Source of the DNA: DASPOJ01 sp049790315
GTDB taxonomy: Bacteria > Acidobacteriota > Terriglobia > Acidiferrales > UBA7541
Reading direction: 5' to 3'
NCBI GenBank assembly: GCA_049790315.1
Contig: JBAQYV010000200.1
Span: 1 to 64,000, forward strand
DNA length: 64,000 nucleotides
A program made the position numbers and the translations under genes. The notes beneath the pieces are model-generated. The model was not told the DNA's origin. It saw only the letters and a list, made by a program, of their open reading frames with translations, and searched no databases. This document shows positions 50,481-59,127 of the stretch, piece after piece. The stretch's first letter is position 1; every line of letters starts with the position of its first letter.

Positions 50481-50936
50481 ATGATCGGCAAAAACGACAC
50501 GCCAACAGAAGTCCTTTTGGTTGAAGACAGTCCTGGCGACGTCCGGCTCACGCAGGAAGCTTTCCGCGACGCCAATCCAGCCATCAATTTGCACGTAGCC
50601 ACCGATGGCGTGGAGGCCATGGCCTTTCTTAGGCGCGAGGGAACCCGCACCAATGCCCCGCGTCCGGACATCATCCTTCTCGATCTCAACCTCCCCAAAA
50701 TGGATGGCCGAGAGGTCTTGGCCCATATCAAGGACGACGAGGGTCTGAAAACGATCCCGACAATCATCCTCACCACATCCGAAGATGCGGCGGACATCAC
50801 AAAAAGCTATCAGCTCCAGGCCAATTGCTACCTCACGAAGCCCGTCCGGCTTGAGACGTTCGAGACTCTCGTGAAGAGCATCAACGAGTTCTGGCTCACC
50901 CAGGTTCGCCTGCCGCGGCAAGCGCAGGGTGCATAA
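50481..50936 (+). CDS. Rcp1-like single-domain response regulator 1
   Basis: 151 residues, a receiver only. Acidic pocket LLVEDSPGDVRLTQEAF, phospho-acceptor Asp in DIILLDLNLPKMDGREVL, Thr/Ser in ILTTSED and Lys in CYLTKPV. The extended C-terminal helix and the 'VEDSPGD' start are typical of Rcp regulators paired with phytochrome-like kinases. It starts 3 nt after the kinase stop, so it is certainly co-transcribed. No output domain; it presumably relays phosphate or acts by protein binding. Confidence 0.95.
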   Translation: MIGKNDTPTEVLLVEDSPGDVRLTQEAFRDANPAINLHVATDGVEAMAFLRREGTRTNAPRPDIILLDLNLPKMDGREVLAHIKDDEGLKTIPTIILTTSEDAADITKSYQLQANCYLTKPVRLETFETLVKSINEFWLTQVRLPRQAQGA

Positions 50937-50989
50937 GCGGCAATTCGGGAAATAGTCCGCTTCGCCTCGTCGCGGCGTGAGAGGAAATC

Positions 50990-51451
50990 GTGAAAGCCAT
51001 CGAGAAAACCGGCGCATACAAAGAAGTTCTCTTGGTTGAAGACAGCCCCGGCGACGTTCGCCTCACCATGGAAGCCTTTCGCGATGCCAACGCCCCCATT
51101 CATCTTCACGTCGTTTCCGACGGCGTCGAAGCCATGGCTTTCTTGCAGCGCGATGGGGCCTATGCCCACGCGCCGCGTCCCGATCTCATCTTGCTTGATC
51201 TCAACCTCCCGCGGATGGATGGCCGCGAAGTCCTGGCCCTCATTAAGGCCGACGCCGTCTTGAGGATGATTCCCACGATTATCCTCACCACGTCCGACGC
51301 CGAAGCGGATATTACGAAAAGTTATCAGCTCCAGGCCAGTTGCTACCTCAGCAAGCCCGGACAGTTGGACGCCTTTGAAACCCTTATGAAGAGCGTCAGC
51401 GATTTTTGGCTCACCAGCGCCACGCTTCCCCCGCAAAGGCTTAAAGCGTGA
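50990..51451 (+). CDS. Rcp1-like single-domain response regulator 2
   Basis: 153 residues, paralogous to its two neighbours. VLLVEDSPGDVRLTMEAFRDAN, phospho-acceptor in DLILLDLNLPRMDGREVLALI, ILTTSDAEADITKSYQLQASC and YLSKPG. Pro in the usual KP motif is followed by Gly here, where the others have Val. It starts at GTG with GAGGAAA about 4 nt upstream and lies 53 nt after regulator 1. Phosphorylation by the upstream kinase is inferred from position and type. Confidence 0.94.
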   Translation: MKAIEKTGAYKEVLLVEDSPGDVRLTMEAFRDANAPIHLHVVSDGVEAMAFLQRDGAYAHAPRPDLILLDLNLPRMDGREVLALIKADAVLRMIPTIILTTSDAEADITKSYQLQASCYLSKPGQLDAFETLMKSVSDFWLTSATLPPQRLKA

Positions 51452-51488
51452 GCCATGCGAAAAAGGATTTGGAGAATGAAAGGACGAT

Positions 51489-51950
51489 ATGAAACTCATC
51501 GGAGGAGATGGCATGCCCATTGAAGTTCTGCTCGTTGAAGACAGTCCCGGCGACGCCCGCCTCACCCAGGAAGCATTTCGCGACGCCAATCCGGCCGTTA
51601 ATCTCACGGTGACCGCCGATGGCGTCGAGGCCATGGCTTTCCTCAGACGTGAAGGGCTGCACGGCCGCGCCCCTCGCCCGGATCTTATCTTGCTCGATCT
51701 CAATCTTCCCAAGATGGATGGCCGCGAGGTCCTGGCCCACATCAAGGCCGATCACAACCTTAAGACCATCCCTACCGTGATCCTCACCACCTCTGACGCC
51801 GAAGCCGACATTGTGAAGAGCTATGAACTTCAGGCCAACTGTTACCTTACCAAGCCCGTTCAACTAGCCGCGTTCGAGGCCCTCGTCAAGAGCATCAATG
51901 ATTTTTGGCTCACCAAGGTCAAGTTGCCGCACTCCAAAACGGCCGCATGA
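51489..51950 (+). CDS. Rcp1-like single-domain response regulator 3
   Basis: 153 residues. VLLVEDSPGDARLTQEAFRDANP, Asp in DLILLDLNLPKMDGREVLAHI, ILTTSDAEADIVKSYELQANC, YLTKPVQLAAFEALVKSIND. Two starts are plausible: ATG 51489 (AAAGGA upstream) and ATG 51513 (GGAGGAG at 51501-51507). The longer form matches the N-terminal length of the paralogues. The stop overlaps the next start (ATGA), coupling it to the GGDEF-EAL protein. Confidence 0.94.
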   Translation: MKLIGGDGMPIEVLLVEDSPGDARLTQEAFRDANPAVNLTVTADGVEAMAFLRREGLHGRAPRPDLILLDLNLPKMDGREVLAHIKADHNLKTIPTVILTTSDAEADIVKSYELQANCYLTKPVQLAAFEALVKSINDFWLTKVKLPHSKTAA

Positions 51951-54058
51951 GAGGCAAATCGTTCAAAGTGCTTCTCCTGGTCGAAGATAGCCCCGGAGAC
52001 GCTCGCCTGTTGCGCGAGATGCTCAATGATCAGCGCAGTTCCCACATGACGGAACTGATTCATGCCGAATCCATGAGCGACGCTGAGGGCCATCTTGCCG
52101 CGCGCCCGTTTGACATTGTCTTGCTCGATTTAGGATTGCCCGATGCCCAGGGATTGAGTGCGCTACGTCGCGCCCGGGCGGCCGCGCCGCGTGTTCCGGT
52201 CGTCGTGCTCACCGGATACGATGACGAGACGCTGGCTGCGGAAGCCTTGCAGGAAGGCGCGCAAGACTACCTGATCAAAGGCCAAATCGATCCGCGCGGA
52301 CTTTTGCGCGCCCTGCGCTATGCTGTCGAGCGCAAAGCGATGGAAGAGGCCCTGTTCGTCGAAAAAGAACGCGCCCAGGTCACCTTGAATTGCATCGGCG
52401 ACGCGGTCATCTGCTCGGACGCCGCGGGCAACATCACTTTTCTAAATCTCGTAGCCGAGAAAATGACCGGCTGGCCGCGCGGGGAAGCCGCCGGCCGTCC
52501 CATGGCCGATGTCTTGCGAATCCTGGACACGGAGACCCGCCTGACCGTTCCCAATCCGATGATCATGGCTGTCAAGGAAGATCGAACCGTCCACTTGCCG
52601 TCAAACTGCATCCTCGTTCGGCGCGACGGATTTGAAACGCCCATCGAAGATTCCGTTGCCCCCATCCATGATCGAGAAGGCCGCGCCGATGGAGCTGTGG
52701 TTGTCTTCCGCGATGTCAGCGCCGCCCGCGCCATGGCTCTGCAAATGATTCATTCCGCCCATCATGACTATCTCACCGGTTTGCCCAATCGCATGCTCCT
52801 GAGGGATCGCGTGGACCAGGTCATCTCTTTGGCGCACCGCCACGCGAAAAAAGTCGCCATTCTGTTTCTCGACCTCGACGGCTTCAAGCACATCAACGAT
52901 TCCCTGGGCCATGCCGTCGGCGATTCACTCCTTCAATCCATCACGCAATGCCTCGTCGAGTGCGTGCGTGGTTCCGACACCGTCAGCCGGCAGGGAGGCG
53001 ATGAATTTGTCGTCCTGCTGTCTGAAGTCGAGCAACCGGAAGATGCCGCCATCACCGCCAGACGAATGCTGCACGCGGTCGCCGAGGTTCATCCCGTCGG
53101 CCAACACTTTCTTCATATCACCACAAGCATCGGCGTCAGCGTCTATCCCGACGACGGCCTCGATTCCGAAACGCTCATCAAGAATGCCGACACCGCGATG
53201 TATCAGGCCAAGGAAAATGGCCGCCAGAGCTATCAGTTCTTCAAGCCCGCCATGAACGTTCGCGCCGTCGAGCGCCAATCCATCGAGGAGGCTCTGCGCA
53301 CCGCCCTTGACCGCAACGAGCTCTCCCTCCATTACCAGCCCAAGATCAATCTGCGTACCGGTGCGATCACCGGCGCCGAAGCGCTGATCCGCTGGACTCA
53401 CCCCACGCGCGGTCCCGTCCCTCCTGGCCAATTTATTCCCGTCGCCGAAGATTGCGGCCTGATTCTCCCCATCGGCAACTGGGTTCTTCGTGAAGCCTCC
53501 AAACAAGCCCGCGCTTGGCTCGATGCCGGCCTGCCTCTTGGTTCCATCGCCGTCAACATCTCCGCCATGGAATTCCGTCACGAGGATTTTCTCGAAGGTA
53601 TTTTCGCGGCCCTCGAAGACACGGGCTTGCTTCCGCAATATCTCGAACTCGAACTCACCGAAAGCGTTCTGATGAAGCACGCCGAATCCGCCACGTCCGT
53701 TCTGCGAACTTTGCGCGCCAATGGCGTACAGCTCGCCATCGACGATTTCGGAACCGGCTTTTCCAGCCTCAGCTACCTCCGAAGATTTCCCATTGACTGC
53801 CTGAAAATCGATCAGTCTTTCGTCCGCCAAATTTCCACCGCCCCCGACGAAACCACCATCGTCACCGCCATCATCAGCATGGGCCGCAGTCTCAATCTTC
53901 GCGTAGTAGCCGAAGGCGTTGAAACCCCTGAAGAACTCTCCTTTCTACAGGCCCACCAATGCGACGAAGCCCAGGGCTACTATTTTGGACGCCCTGTCCA
54001 CCCCGCCCAATTTGCCAAGCTCCTCGAAACCGGCGTCCGCAACGCCGTCCTAACCTAG
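51947..54058 (+). CDS. REC-PAS-GGDEF-EAL bifunctional c-di-GMP protein
   Basis: 703 residues. Receiver (about 5-125, VLLLVEDSPGDARLL and DIVLLDLGLPDAQG), PAS (about 140-270, LNCIGDAVICSDAAGNITFLN), GGDEF (about 280-440) with intact RQGGDEFVV (G350) and an RGSD inhibitory-site motif five residues before it. The EAL domain (about 460-700) has EAL at 478-480, DDFGTGFSSLSYLRRFP and a preserved K-x-D (CLKID). Both diguanylate cyclase and phosphodiesterase sites look active. The start at 51947 overlaps the preceding stop; the frame upstream of it is a shadow. Likely the output of the kinase/regulator cluster. A PilZ receptor lies at 20242-20586. Confidence 0.96.
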   Translation: MRGKSFKVLLLVEDSPGDARLLREMLNDQRSSHMTELIHAESMSDAEGHLAARPFDIVLLDLGLPDAQGLSALRRARAAAPRVPVVVLTGYDDETLAAEALQEGAQDYLIKGQIDPRGLLRALRYAVERKAMEEALFVEKERAQVTLNCIGDAVICSDAAGNITFLNLVAEKMTGWPRGEAAGRPMADVLRILDTETRLTVPNPMIMAVKEDRTVHLPSNCILVRRDGFETPIEDSVAPIHDREGRADGAVVVFRDVSAARAMALQMIHSAHHDYLTGLPNRMLLRDRVDQVISLAHRHAKKVAILFLDLDGFKHINDSLGHAVGDSLLQSITQCLVECVRGSDTVSRQGGDEFVVLLSEVEQPEDAAITARRMLHAVAEVHPVGQHFLHITTSIGVSVYPDDGLDSETLIKNADTAMYQAKENGRQSYQFFKPAMNVRAVERQSIEEALRTALDRNELSLHYQPKINLRTGAITGAEALIRWTHPTRGPVPPGQFIPVAEDCGLILPIGNWVLREASKQARAWLDAGLPLGSIAVNISAMEFRHEDFLEGIFAALEDTGLLPQYLELELTESVLMKHAESATSVLRTLRANGVQLAIDDFGTGFSSLSYLRRFPIDCLKIDQSFVRQISTAPDETTIVTAIISMGRSLNLRVVAEGVETPEELSFLQAHQCDEAQGYYFGRPVHPAQFAKLLETGVRNAVLT

Positions 54059-54100
54059 TTTCTCCCTCGCTGTAGTCGTTGCCTCCTCGCGCTACTCGCA

Positions 54101-54152
54101 ACGTTGGGTCTGTCCTTTCCTCGGCGACGTTGGGACTGTCGTTTCCTCGGAA
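54101..54152 (+). repeat. 26-bp direct tandem duplication
   Basis: ACGTTGGG-TCTGTCCTTTCCTCGG repeated after 26 nt as ACGTTGGG-ACTGTCGTTTCCTCGG (a few mismatches). It lies between the GGDEF-EAL stop and the REP-like element. Confidence 0.6.
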
Positions 54153-54193
54153 TCGAAACACAACCACGTTCTCCTGTGTCGCCCAACAAGAAA

Positions 54194-54288
54194 CCGTCAT
54201 TCTGAGCGAAGAGGCGGCTCTTTTCCCTCTCGTCCGTCCGCCGCGGCGGACGCGGACGAGCCGCCTCGCAGTCGAAGAATCCCTCTTC
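54194..54288 (-). repeat. REP/MITE-like palindromic repeat, copy B
   Basis: Reverse-strand relative of 6629-6713: CCGTCATTCTGAGCGAAGAG ... GTCGAAGAATCCCTCTTCGC. It contains an additional GTCCGCCGCGGCGGAC palindrome absent from copy A, so the centre varies while the ends are conserved. Confidence 0.7.
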
Positions 54289-54343
54289 GCGTGACGCGGT
54301 TCTCGTGGTCCCCATTCGCCCCCCGTCGCGCGTCACTCGAGCC

Positions 54344-54428
54344 AGCCCCGGCGGGGCGGCATATTTTAGCCCAGGGCGTAAACCCTGGGTTCGCATCGCA
54401 ACCTCGCAAAAGCCCCGCAAGGGGCGAC
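54344..54428. repeat. composite palindromic intergenic repeat
   Basis: Three short dyads in series: GCCCCGGCGGGGC, GCCCAGGG-CGTAAA-CCCTGGG and GCCCCGCAAGGGGC. Arrays of this kind recur between genes in Acidobacteriota-like genomes. There is no coding potential. Confidence 0.55.
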
Positions 54429-54951
54429 ACAACCTCACGCGACGCCGCGATCCCACGCCTCTATTCGAAATATTTTACACAGATGAAACTTACCCATATA
54501 GATATCATCGGTGCTATCGTAAATCCATGACCGCGCGACCCAGCCGACGACCTTCTCGAAGCCGCTCTCTGTCGGTGTCGCAAAATCCGTGCAACCCTCT
54601 TGTGTTCAATCGATTCCACACTCCTCATGCATACATTTCCCGCAAATCCTTTATTCATATTTACTTACAAACTGGGTACGGGGGTGCGTATCCCGCGGAA
54701 TTATCTTCTGGTTTTTCAATGGCATACGCTTTAACAATTTCCGAAAAACTGCGCAATTTCCAGCGCGCAGTGGCTTGCAAACATATTCGATCTGCCGTTT
54801 GCGTTCCGGCGCACGCTCCGCGCCAGCCAATCTTTCTATCGCGCCACATTTTCCCAAAGAGATTTTCCAGACTCCATACCTCTTCCCCGTTTTGTTGGTA
54901 TCATCCCGCCATCATCGCGGCCACGACGCCGCGACATCGGAGGTCCCACAC

Positions 54952-56232
54952 ATGGATCGTCGAACGTTCATCAAGCGCGGCAGCGCTCTCGTGGCGCTTT
55001 CAGGAGCCGTGGCGGCTTCCGGCCAAGCCGCACAAGAAAATATTCCCGAATCCCCGTTCGATACCGGAGAGATCAACAACGGCAAACTCCGATTTCCTTC
55101 CGAGGGTTCGACGATCGAAGGCGGCGCGAAGTTTGGCGGTCCTCCGAATCAGGATCCGCCCGATACCCGCATCGGCTACGCCATCCTCGGCCTCGGCCGC
55201 CTCGCCACCGAACAAATCATGCCCGCCTTTGGCCGCGTCAAGCACGCCAAGCTCGTCGCGCTCATCAGCGGCACGCCCGAAAAAGCGCGCGTCCTCGCGG
55301 GAGAGTACGGCCTGCCCGAAAGCAAGATTTACGGCTACGACGATTTCAACCGCATTCGCGACGACCAATCCATCCAGGCCATCTACGTCGTCACGCCCAA
55401 CGCGCTCCATCACGAGCACGTATTGAAATGCGCCGCCGCCGGCAAACACGTGCTCTGCGAAAAGCCCATGTCGGCAACCGCCGCCGAAGCCGAAGACATG
55501 GTCGCCGCCTGCGCAAAAGCTGATCGCAAGCTCATGATTGGTTACCGCATGCAGTACGAGCCGCACTGCCGCGAAGTCATTCGCATGGTTCGCAGCGGAG
55601 AAGCGGGCAACGTAAAAGCGCTCACCATGTTCAACGGCCAAAATATGGGCGACCCGGCGCAATGGCGCCTGCGCAAAGTCCTCGCCGGCGGCGGCGCCAT
55701 GTACGATATCGGCGTCTACTGCCTTAATTCCGCGCGCTTCGTTCTGGGCGAAGAGCCCATCGAAATAAATGCTCGCATCTACACCACGCCCGGCGATCCG
55801 CGTTTCAAGGATGTTGAGGAGTCCGTCTACTGGACGATGCTTTTCCCGTCAGGTGTCATGGCCACCTGCTCCACGAGCTACGCGATGCACAATACGAAAA
55901 TCTTCAGCGTGCAAAGCGATATCGCCGTGCTTTCTCTTGAGCAGGCTTTTTCCTACAGCGGCTTGCGCCTCTACCAAGATCGCTCGCTCGGCGGAAAAGG
56001 CGTGATCGCGGAGCTCAGAATCGGGGATGTCGATCACTTCGCGCTCGAACTCGATCATCTCGCGCTCTGCATCCGCGACAATGTGAAGCCGCGCACTCCC
56101 GGCGAAGAAGGTCTCCAGGACATGAAACTGATCGAAGCCGTCTATCGGTCTGCCGCATCGGGTCAAACGGTGAAATTGCCTCGCATCGATGGATTAGACA
56201 CCACGCGCGGCCCCGAGCCGATGCCGAGTTAA
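54952..56232 (+). CDS. Tat-exported Gfo/Idh/MocA oxidoreductase (GFOR-like)
   Basis: 426 residues. A twin-arginine signal (MDRRTFIKRGSALVALSG then Ala-rich h-region) precedes a Rossmann fold with GYAILGLGRLATEQIMPAF, the catalytic Lys in LCEKPM, IGYRMQYEPHCRE and MYDIGVYCLNSARF. Similar to glucose-fructose oxidoreductase, which carries tightly bound NADP and interconverts sugars and their lactones/alcohols in the periplasm. The ATG at 54952 has GGAGG 8 nt upstream and begins the Tat signal; the upstream frame is discarded. The substrate is inferred only as sugar-like. Confidence 0.92.
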   Translation: MDRRTFIKRGSALVALSGAVAASGQAAQENIPESPFDTGEINNGKLRFPSEGSTIEGGAKFGGPPNQDPPDTRIGYAILGLGRLATEQIMPAFGRVKHAKLVALISGTPEKARVLAGEYGLPESKIYGYDDFNRIRDDQSIQAIYVVTPNALHHEHVLKCAAAGKHVLCEKPMSATAAEAEDMVAACAKADRKLMIGYRMQYEPHCREVIRMVRSGEAGNVKALTMFNGQNMGDPAQWRLRKVLAGGGAMYDIGVYCLNSARFVLGEEPIEINARIYTTPGDPRFKDVEESVYWTMLFPSGVMATCSTSYAMHNTKIFSVQSDIAVLSLEQAFSYSGLRLYQDRSLGGKGVIAELRIGDVDHFALELDHLALCIRDNVKPRTPGEEGLQDMKLIEAVYRSAASGQTVKLPRIDGLDTTRGPEPMPS

Positions 56233-56246
56233 AAATGCACTCCGTT

Positions 56247-57098
56247 TCAATGCGCCCTTTGCGTTGCGACGGTCTCACTCTCGGGAACGGATTTGCTCGT
56301 ATGCATCACCGCGTTGCGAGTCGCCGCAAGGCTGTTCACCGCCGTTCGTCTCGGCAGATGCTGCGTGAGCGGCCTCACCATCCACCAGAATTCCGCGGGA
56401 ATTCCGCGGCTCATTCCCAACGACTCCGTTTCCAGATACACCCCGCCATCGCGCTGTTCCAGACGCGAGATCGTGGCCAGCCTCCAAACATATCCGGGCC
56501 CCGAATCCTGCGCGTATTTGTGTTCGTTGGGTTTCCCGTAGTCCGCGATGGCCTGCACGCTCGTCGTCGAGGCGTAAACATAAGCGTGAGTGTCGTCGAT
56601 GCGCTCCAACTGCGCCTCGTTCTCGGTATCGAAAGCCGCCGTCACGCCGAACTTTCTTTCCACCATCACGAGCGTGTATTTCCGATCGCTCGGACTGTCC
56701 TGTTCCAGTTTCGATTTCACGATCATCGGTTTGAAATATTCCTGGTAATGATCGTAATCGTCGACCACCTCTAGAACTTTATCGAGCGTAGTGTTCGGAA
56801 TGAATACTCCCGCCATCCAGTCGTAAATCAATCCGTGCGGCACTCTCCGCGGATCGTCTTTGCGTGCCGGCTCGGCCACGATTTCCCCGGAGCGCACGCG
56901 CCGCAACCGCGCGGGATTTTCGTCAATCCAAAGAAACGGTTTTTGCTGTGAGGCGATACGCGCCTCCGTGCGCGCCTTCACCGCGTGGACGTAATTGTCC
57001 CAGGCTTTCCGTGTCTCCGGTTTCAGATCGTCGGCGAAAAGAATTCCCGGTTGAATCAGCAGAATCAAAGCGACGGCCACGATTGCTCGGTTTCTCAT
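56247..57098 (-). CDS. exported SRPBCC/START-like protein, unknown ligand
   Basis: 283 residues with a signal peptide (IVAVALILLIQPGILFA, cleavage before DDLKPE). The body has the look of a START/polyketide-cyclase fold: VFIPNTTLDKVLEVVDDYDHYQEYFKPMIVKSKL, then beta strands and a C-terminal helix region. Such proteins bind hydrophobic ligands, but no specific family motif is visible. Convergent with the Gfo/Idh/MocA gene (14 nt apart). AGGGA precedes the ATG. Confidence 0.75.
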   Translation of the reverse strand: MRNRAIVAVALILLIQPGILFADDLKPETRKAWDNYVHAVKARTEARIASQQKPFLWIDENPARLRRVRSGEIVAEPARKDDPRRVPHGLIYDWMAGVFIPNTTLDKVLEVVDDYDHYQEYFKPMIVKSKLEQDSPSDRKYTLVMVERKFGVTAAFDTENEAQLERIDDTHAYVYASTTSVQAIADYGKPNEHKYAQDSGPGYVWRLATISRLEQRDGGVYLETESLGMSRGIPAEFWWMVRPLTQHLPRRTAVNSLAATRNAVMHTSKSVPESETVATQRAH

Positions 57099-57236
57099 GA
57101 AGTCGCGTCCCTCGATCCGGCGCCTACTGACGCGCTTTTCGCGCCCGTTCTTTCGATGCGGCGGCCTTGATGATTGACGCGCTTCGATGGCGAATACCGC
57201 CGGGAAATCGCATCGGGCATTCGCTGGATTGATATT

Positions 57237-57273
57237 CCGCGCGCACGCCGTCCGGTTACTGCGTGCGCCGCGG
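57237..57273. terminator. GC-rich hairpin downstream of the ketoglutarate-semialdehyde dehydrogenase gene
   Basis: Left arm CCGCGCGCACGC (57237-57248) pairs with GCGTGCGCCGCGG (57261-57273) with one bulged base, loop about 12 nt. It lies about 70-100 nt past the minus-strand stop. No T-run follows, so it may be only a stabilising or Rho-related structure. Confidence 0.3.
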
Positions 57274-57340
57274 TTTCACGACGCTCGTGCGCGAAGTTGG
57301 AAATCTCGTGACGAAATATGCCGCTGGGAATCGGAGCGAA

Positions 57341-58984
57341 CTAGGAAATCGGATCCCGCGTCCACGCGCCATCCACCATGCGCGCAATGCCGCGCGGATT
57401 TTCGTCCTTCAGCTCCGCGGGCAGCCACGATTGCGGAAAATCCTGGAAGCACACCGGCCGAACGAAGCGCAGAATCGCCGCCGTGCCCACGGATGTGAAA
57501 CGCGGATCGGTTGTGGCGGGATAAAAGCCGCCATGCTGCGTCGCAGGACCCACTTCAAGTCCCGTCGGCATGCTGCCAAACACAAGCCGTCCCGCTTTTT
57601 CACGCAAGATCTCCACCAGCGATGCGAACTCTTTCAAGTCCTCATCGGTTGCGTGAATCGTCACGGTCAGTTGCCCCGCGAGATTTGATGCGATTTCTTC
57701 CAGGCGTTGTTTCGATTCGCAGGGCACCACGAGTGTCGCCGGTCCGAACAATTCTTCGCTCAAGCTCGGTTCATCGCGAAACAATTTCGCATCCGCCGTG
57801 AACACGGCCGCGAACGCGCTCGCGGATTTTCCGCCCGATTGTGCGGACGAAGCTGCCGCGGAATCCGCGCCGCCGTGCGCCGCGGAATTTGCCGCGGCGC
57901 TTTCTGTCACGCGAATTCCCGAAATGCCGCGGCGCTTCTCAAACCCGCCGCGATAATGCTGCGCAATTCCCGCGTGCAGCATCGTAGCGGCGGACGATTG
58001 CGCGATTTCTCGGCTCAACGTTTCCGCGAACGAATCGAAATCCCCGCCTTGCATCCCGACCGCCAATCCGGGCTTGGTGCAAAATTGTCCAACTCCCAGC
58101 GTCACGGATTTCGCCATGCTTTGTGCCACCGCGGTGCCGCGCGATTTCAGCGCACCGGGCAAAATGAAAATGGGATTGATGCTCCCCATCTCCGCGAACA
58201 GCGGAATCGGCACGGCGCGCGCGTTGGCGGCATCGAAAAGAGCGCGTCCCGCGCCGAGCGATCCCGTAAATCCGACGGCGCGAGTCAACGGATGCCGCAC
58301 AAGCGCGAGTCCCACCGCGGGCGAAGGTCCGTGCACCATCGAAAATGTGCCTGGCGGCAATCCGCACGCGCGAACCGCTTCCTGCACCACGCTCCCCGCC
58401 AATTCCGAAGTGCCCGGGTGCGCCGGATGTCCTTTCACGACCACCGGATTTCCGCCGGCCAGAGCGGACACTGTGTCGCCGCCGCAAACCGAAAACGCCA
58501 GTGGAAAATTGCTTGCGCCAAAAATTACCGTCGGTCCCATCGGCACCAGCATCCTGCGCATATCGGGTTTGGGAAGCGGCGCGCGCGCTGCATCCGCGCG
58601 ATCGATCCGCGCGTCGAGCCACGAGCCTTCGCGCACCAGCGCCGCAAACATCCGAAGTTGCATCGCCGTGCGTGCGCGTTCACCGAGCAAGCGTGCTTCC
58701 GGCAAAGCGGTTTCAGCGCGCGCCCGCTCGATAAGTTCCGCGCCAAGATTTTCCAAGCCCGACGCGACGGCTTCGAGGAATCGCGCGATTTCCTGCGGTG
58801 GCGTCTTGCGATACGTCGCGAAGGCTTTCTCCGCGAGTGTAAGCGCGCGATCGATTTCGGCGGTGGTGGCTTCGTGATACGCCGGCTCAAGTTGCGCGCC
58901 GGTCGCCGGATTCACGCCGTGAAAAGTAGCGCTGCCCGCGCGGCTCACTTCGGCGCCCAGAATGTTGGCTCCGTGTAGTTCCAT
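57341..58984 (-). CDS. 2,5-dioxovalerate (alpha-ketoglutarate semialdehyde) dehydrogenase
   Basis: 547 residues, starting at ATG 58984 (AAGGAG 12 nt upstream; the frame beyond it is Arg-rich and not protein-like). Aldehyde dehydrogenase superfamily with FGASNFPLAFSVCGGDTVSALAGG, VVKGHPAHPGTSE, FTGSLGAGRALFD, the catalytic Glu in FAEMGSINPIF and catalytic Cys in LGVGQFCTKPGL, all typical of the KGSADH group. Catalyses the last step of D-glucarate catabolism, giving 2-oxoglutarate. Odd: an Ala/Ser/Gly-rich insert near residues 360-390. Transcribed away from gudD/kdgD, which lie 2 kb away. Confidence 0.92.
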   Translation of the reverse strand: MELHGANILGAEVSRAGSATFHGVNPATGAQLEPAYHEATTAEIDRALTLAEKAFATYRKTPPQEIARFLEAVASGLENLGAELIERARAETALPEARLLGERARTAMQLRMFAALVREGSWLDARIDRADAARAPLPKPDMRRMLVPMGPTVIFGASNFPLAFSVCGGDTVSALAGGNPVVVKGHPAHPGTSELAGSVVQEAVRACGLPPGTFSMVHGPSPAVGLALVRHPLTRAVGFTGSLGAGRALFDAANARAVPIPLFAEMGSINPIFILPGALKSRGTAVAQSMAKSVTLGVGQFCTKPGLAVGMQGGDFDSFAETLSREIAQSSAATMLHAGIAQHYRGGFEKRRGISGIRVTESAAANSAAHGGADSAAASSAQSGGKSASAFAAVFTADAKLFRDEPSLSEELFGPATLVVPCESKQRLEEIASNLAGQLTVTIHATDEDLKEFASLVEILREKAGRLVFGSMPTGLEVGPATQHGGFYPATTDPRFTSVGTAAILRFVRPVCFQDFPQSWLPAELKDENPRGIARMVDGAWTRDPIS

Positions 58985-59065
58985 TTTGTGTGGTGAACTC
59001 CTTCGACGCGGCGTCCTTCGCGCAATCTTTACGGAATGTGCTCCGCGCAGAGGCGCCGCCTTGCG

Positions 59066-59071
59066 ATTATA
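59066..59071 (-). promoter_or_regulatory. candidate -10 box of the dehydrogenase gene
   Basis: TATAAT on the minus strand, 82 nt before the start codon, in the 143-nt divergent space with the SagB-like gene. The -35 match is weak. Confidence 0.35.
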
Positions 59072-59127
59072 CTGAAATTCGCGCCGCCGCACCGCGCGAA
59101 CGACCCGAGCGGCAAAACTAAAAGTTA

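Larger units (their letters stand above)
54059..54951. other. 893-nt gene-poor, repeat-rich region
   Basis: I see no credible gene. Long frames here lack ribosome sites and protein-like composition. Contents: a 26-bp tandem duplication (54101-54152), REP-like copy B (54194-54288), a second palindromic repeat (54344-54428), then about 500 nt of lower-GC sequence with AT-rich tracts (54465-54530) and no recognisable structure. It probably contains the promoter of the Gfo/Idh/MocA gene. Confidence 0.6.

Noticed and set aside
54305..55426. Long frames in the gene-poor interval and overlapping the oxidoreductase start
   Set aside because: They run through palindromic repeats, are Arg/Ser/Pro-rich and lack ribosome sites; the Tat signal at 54952 defines the real gene.
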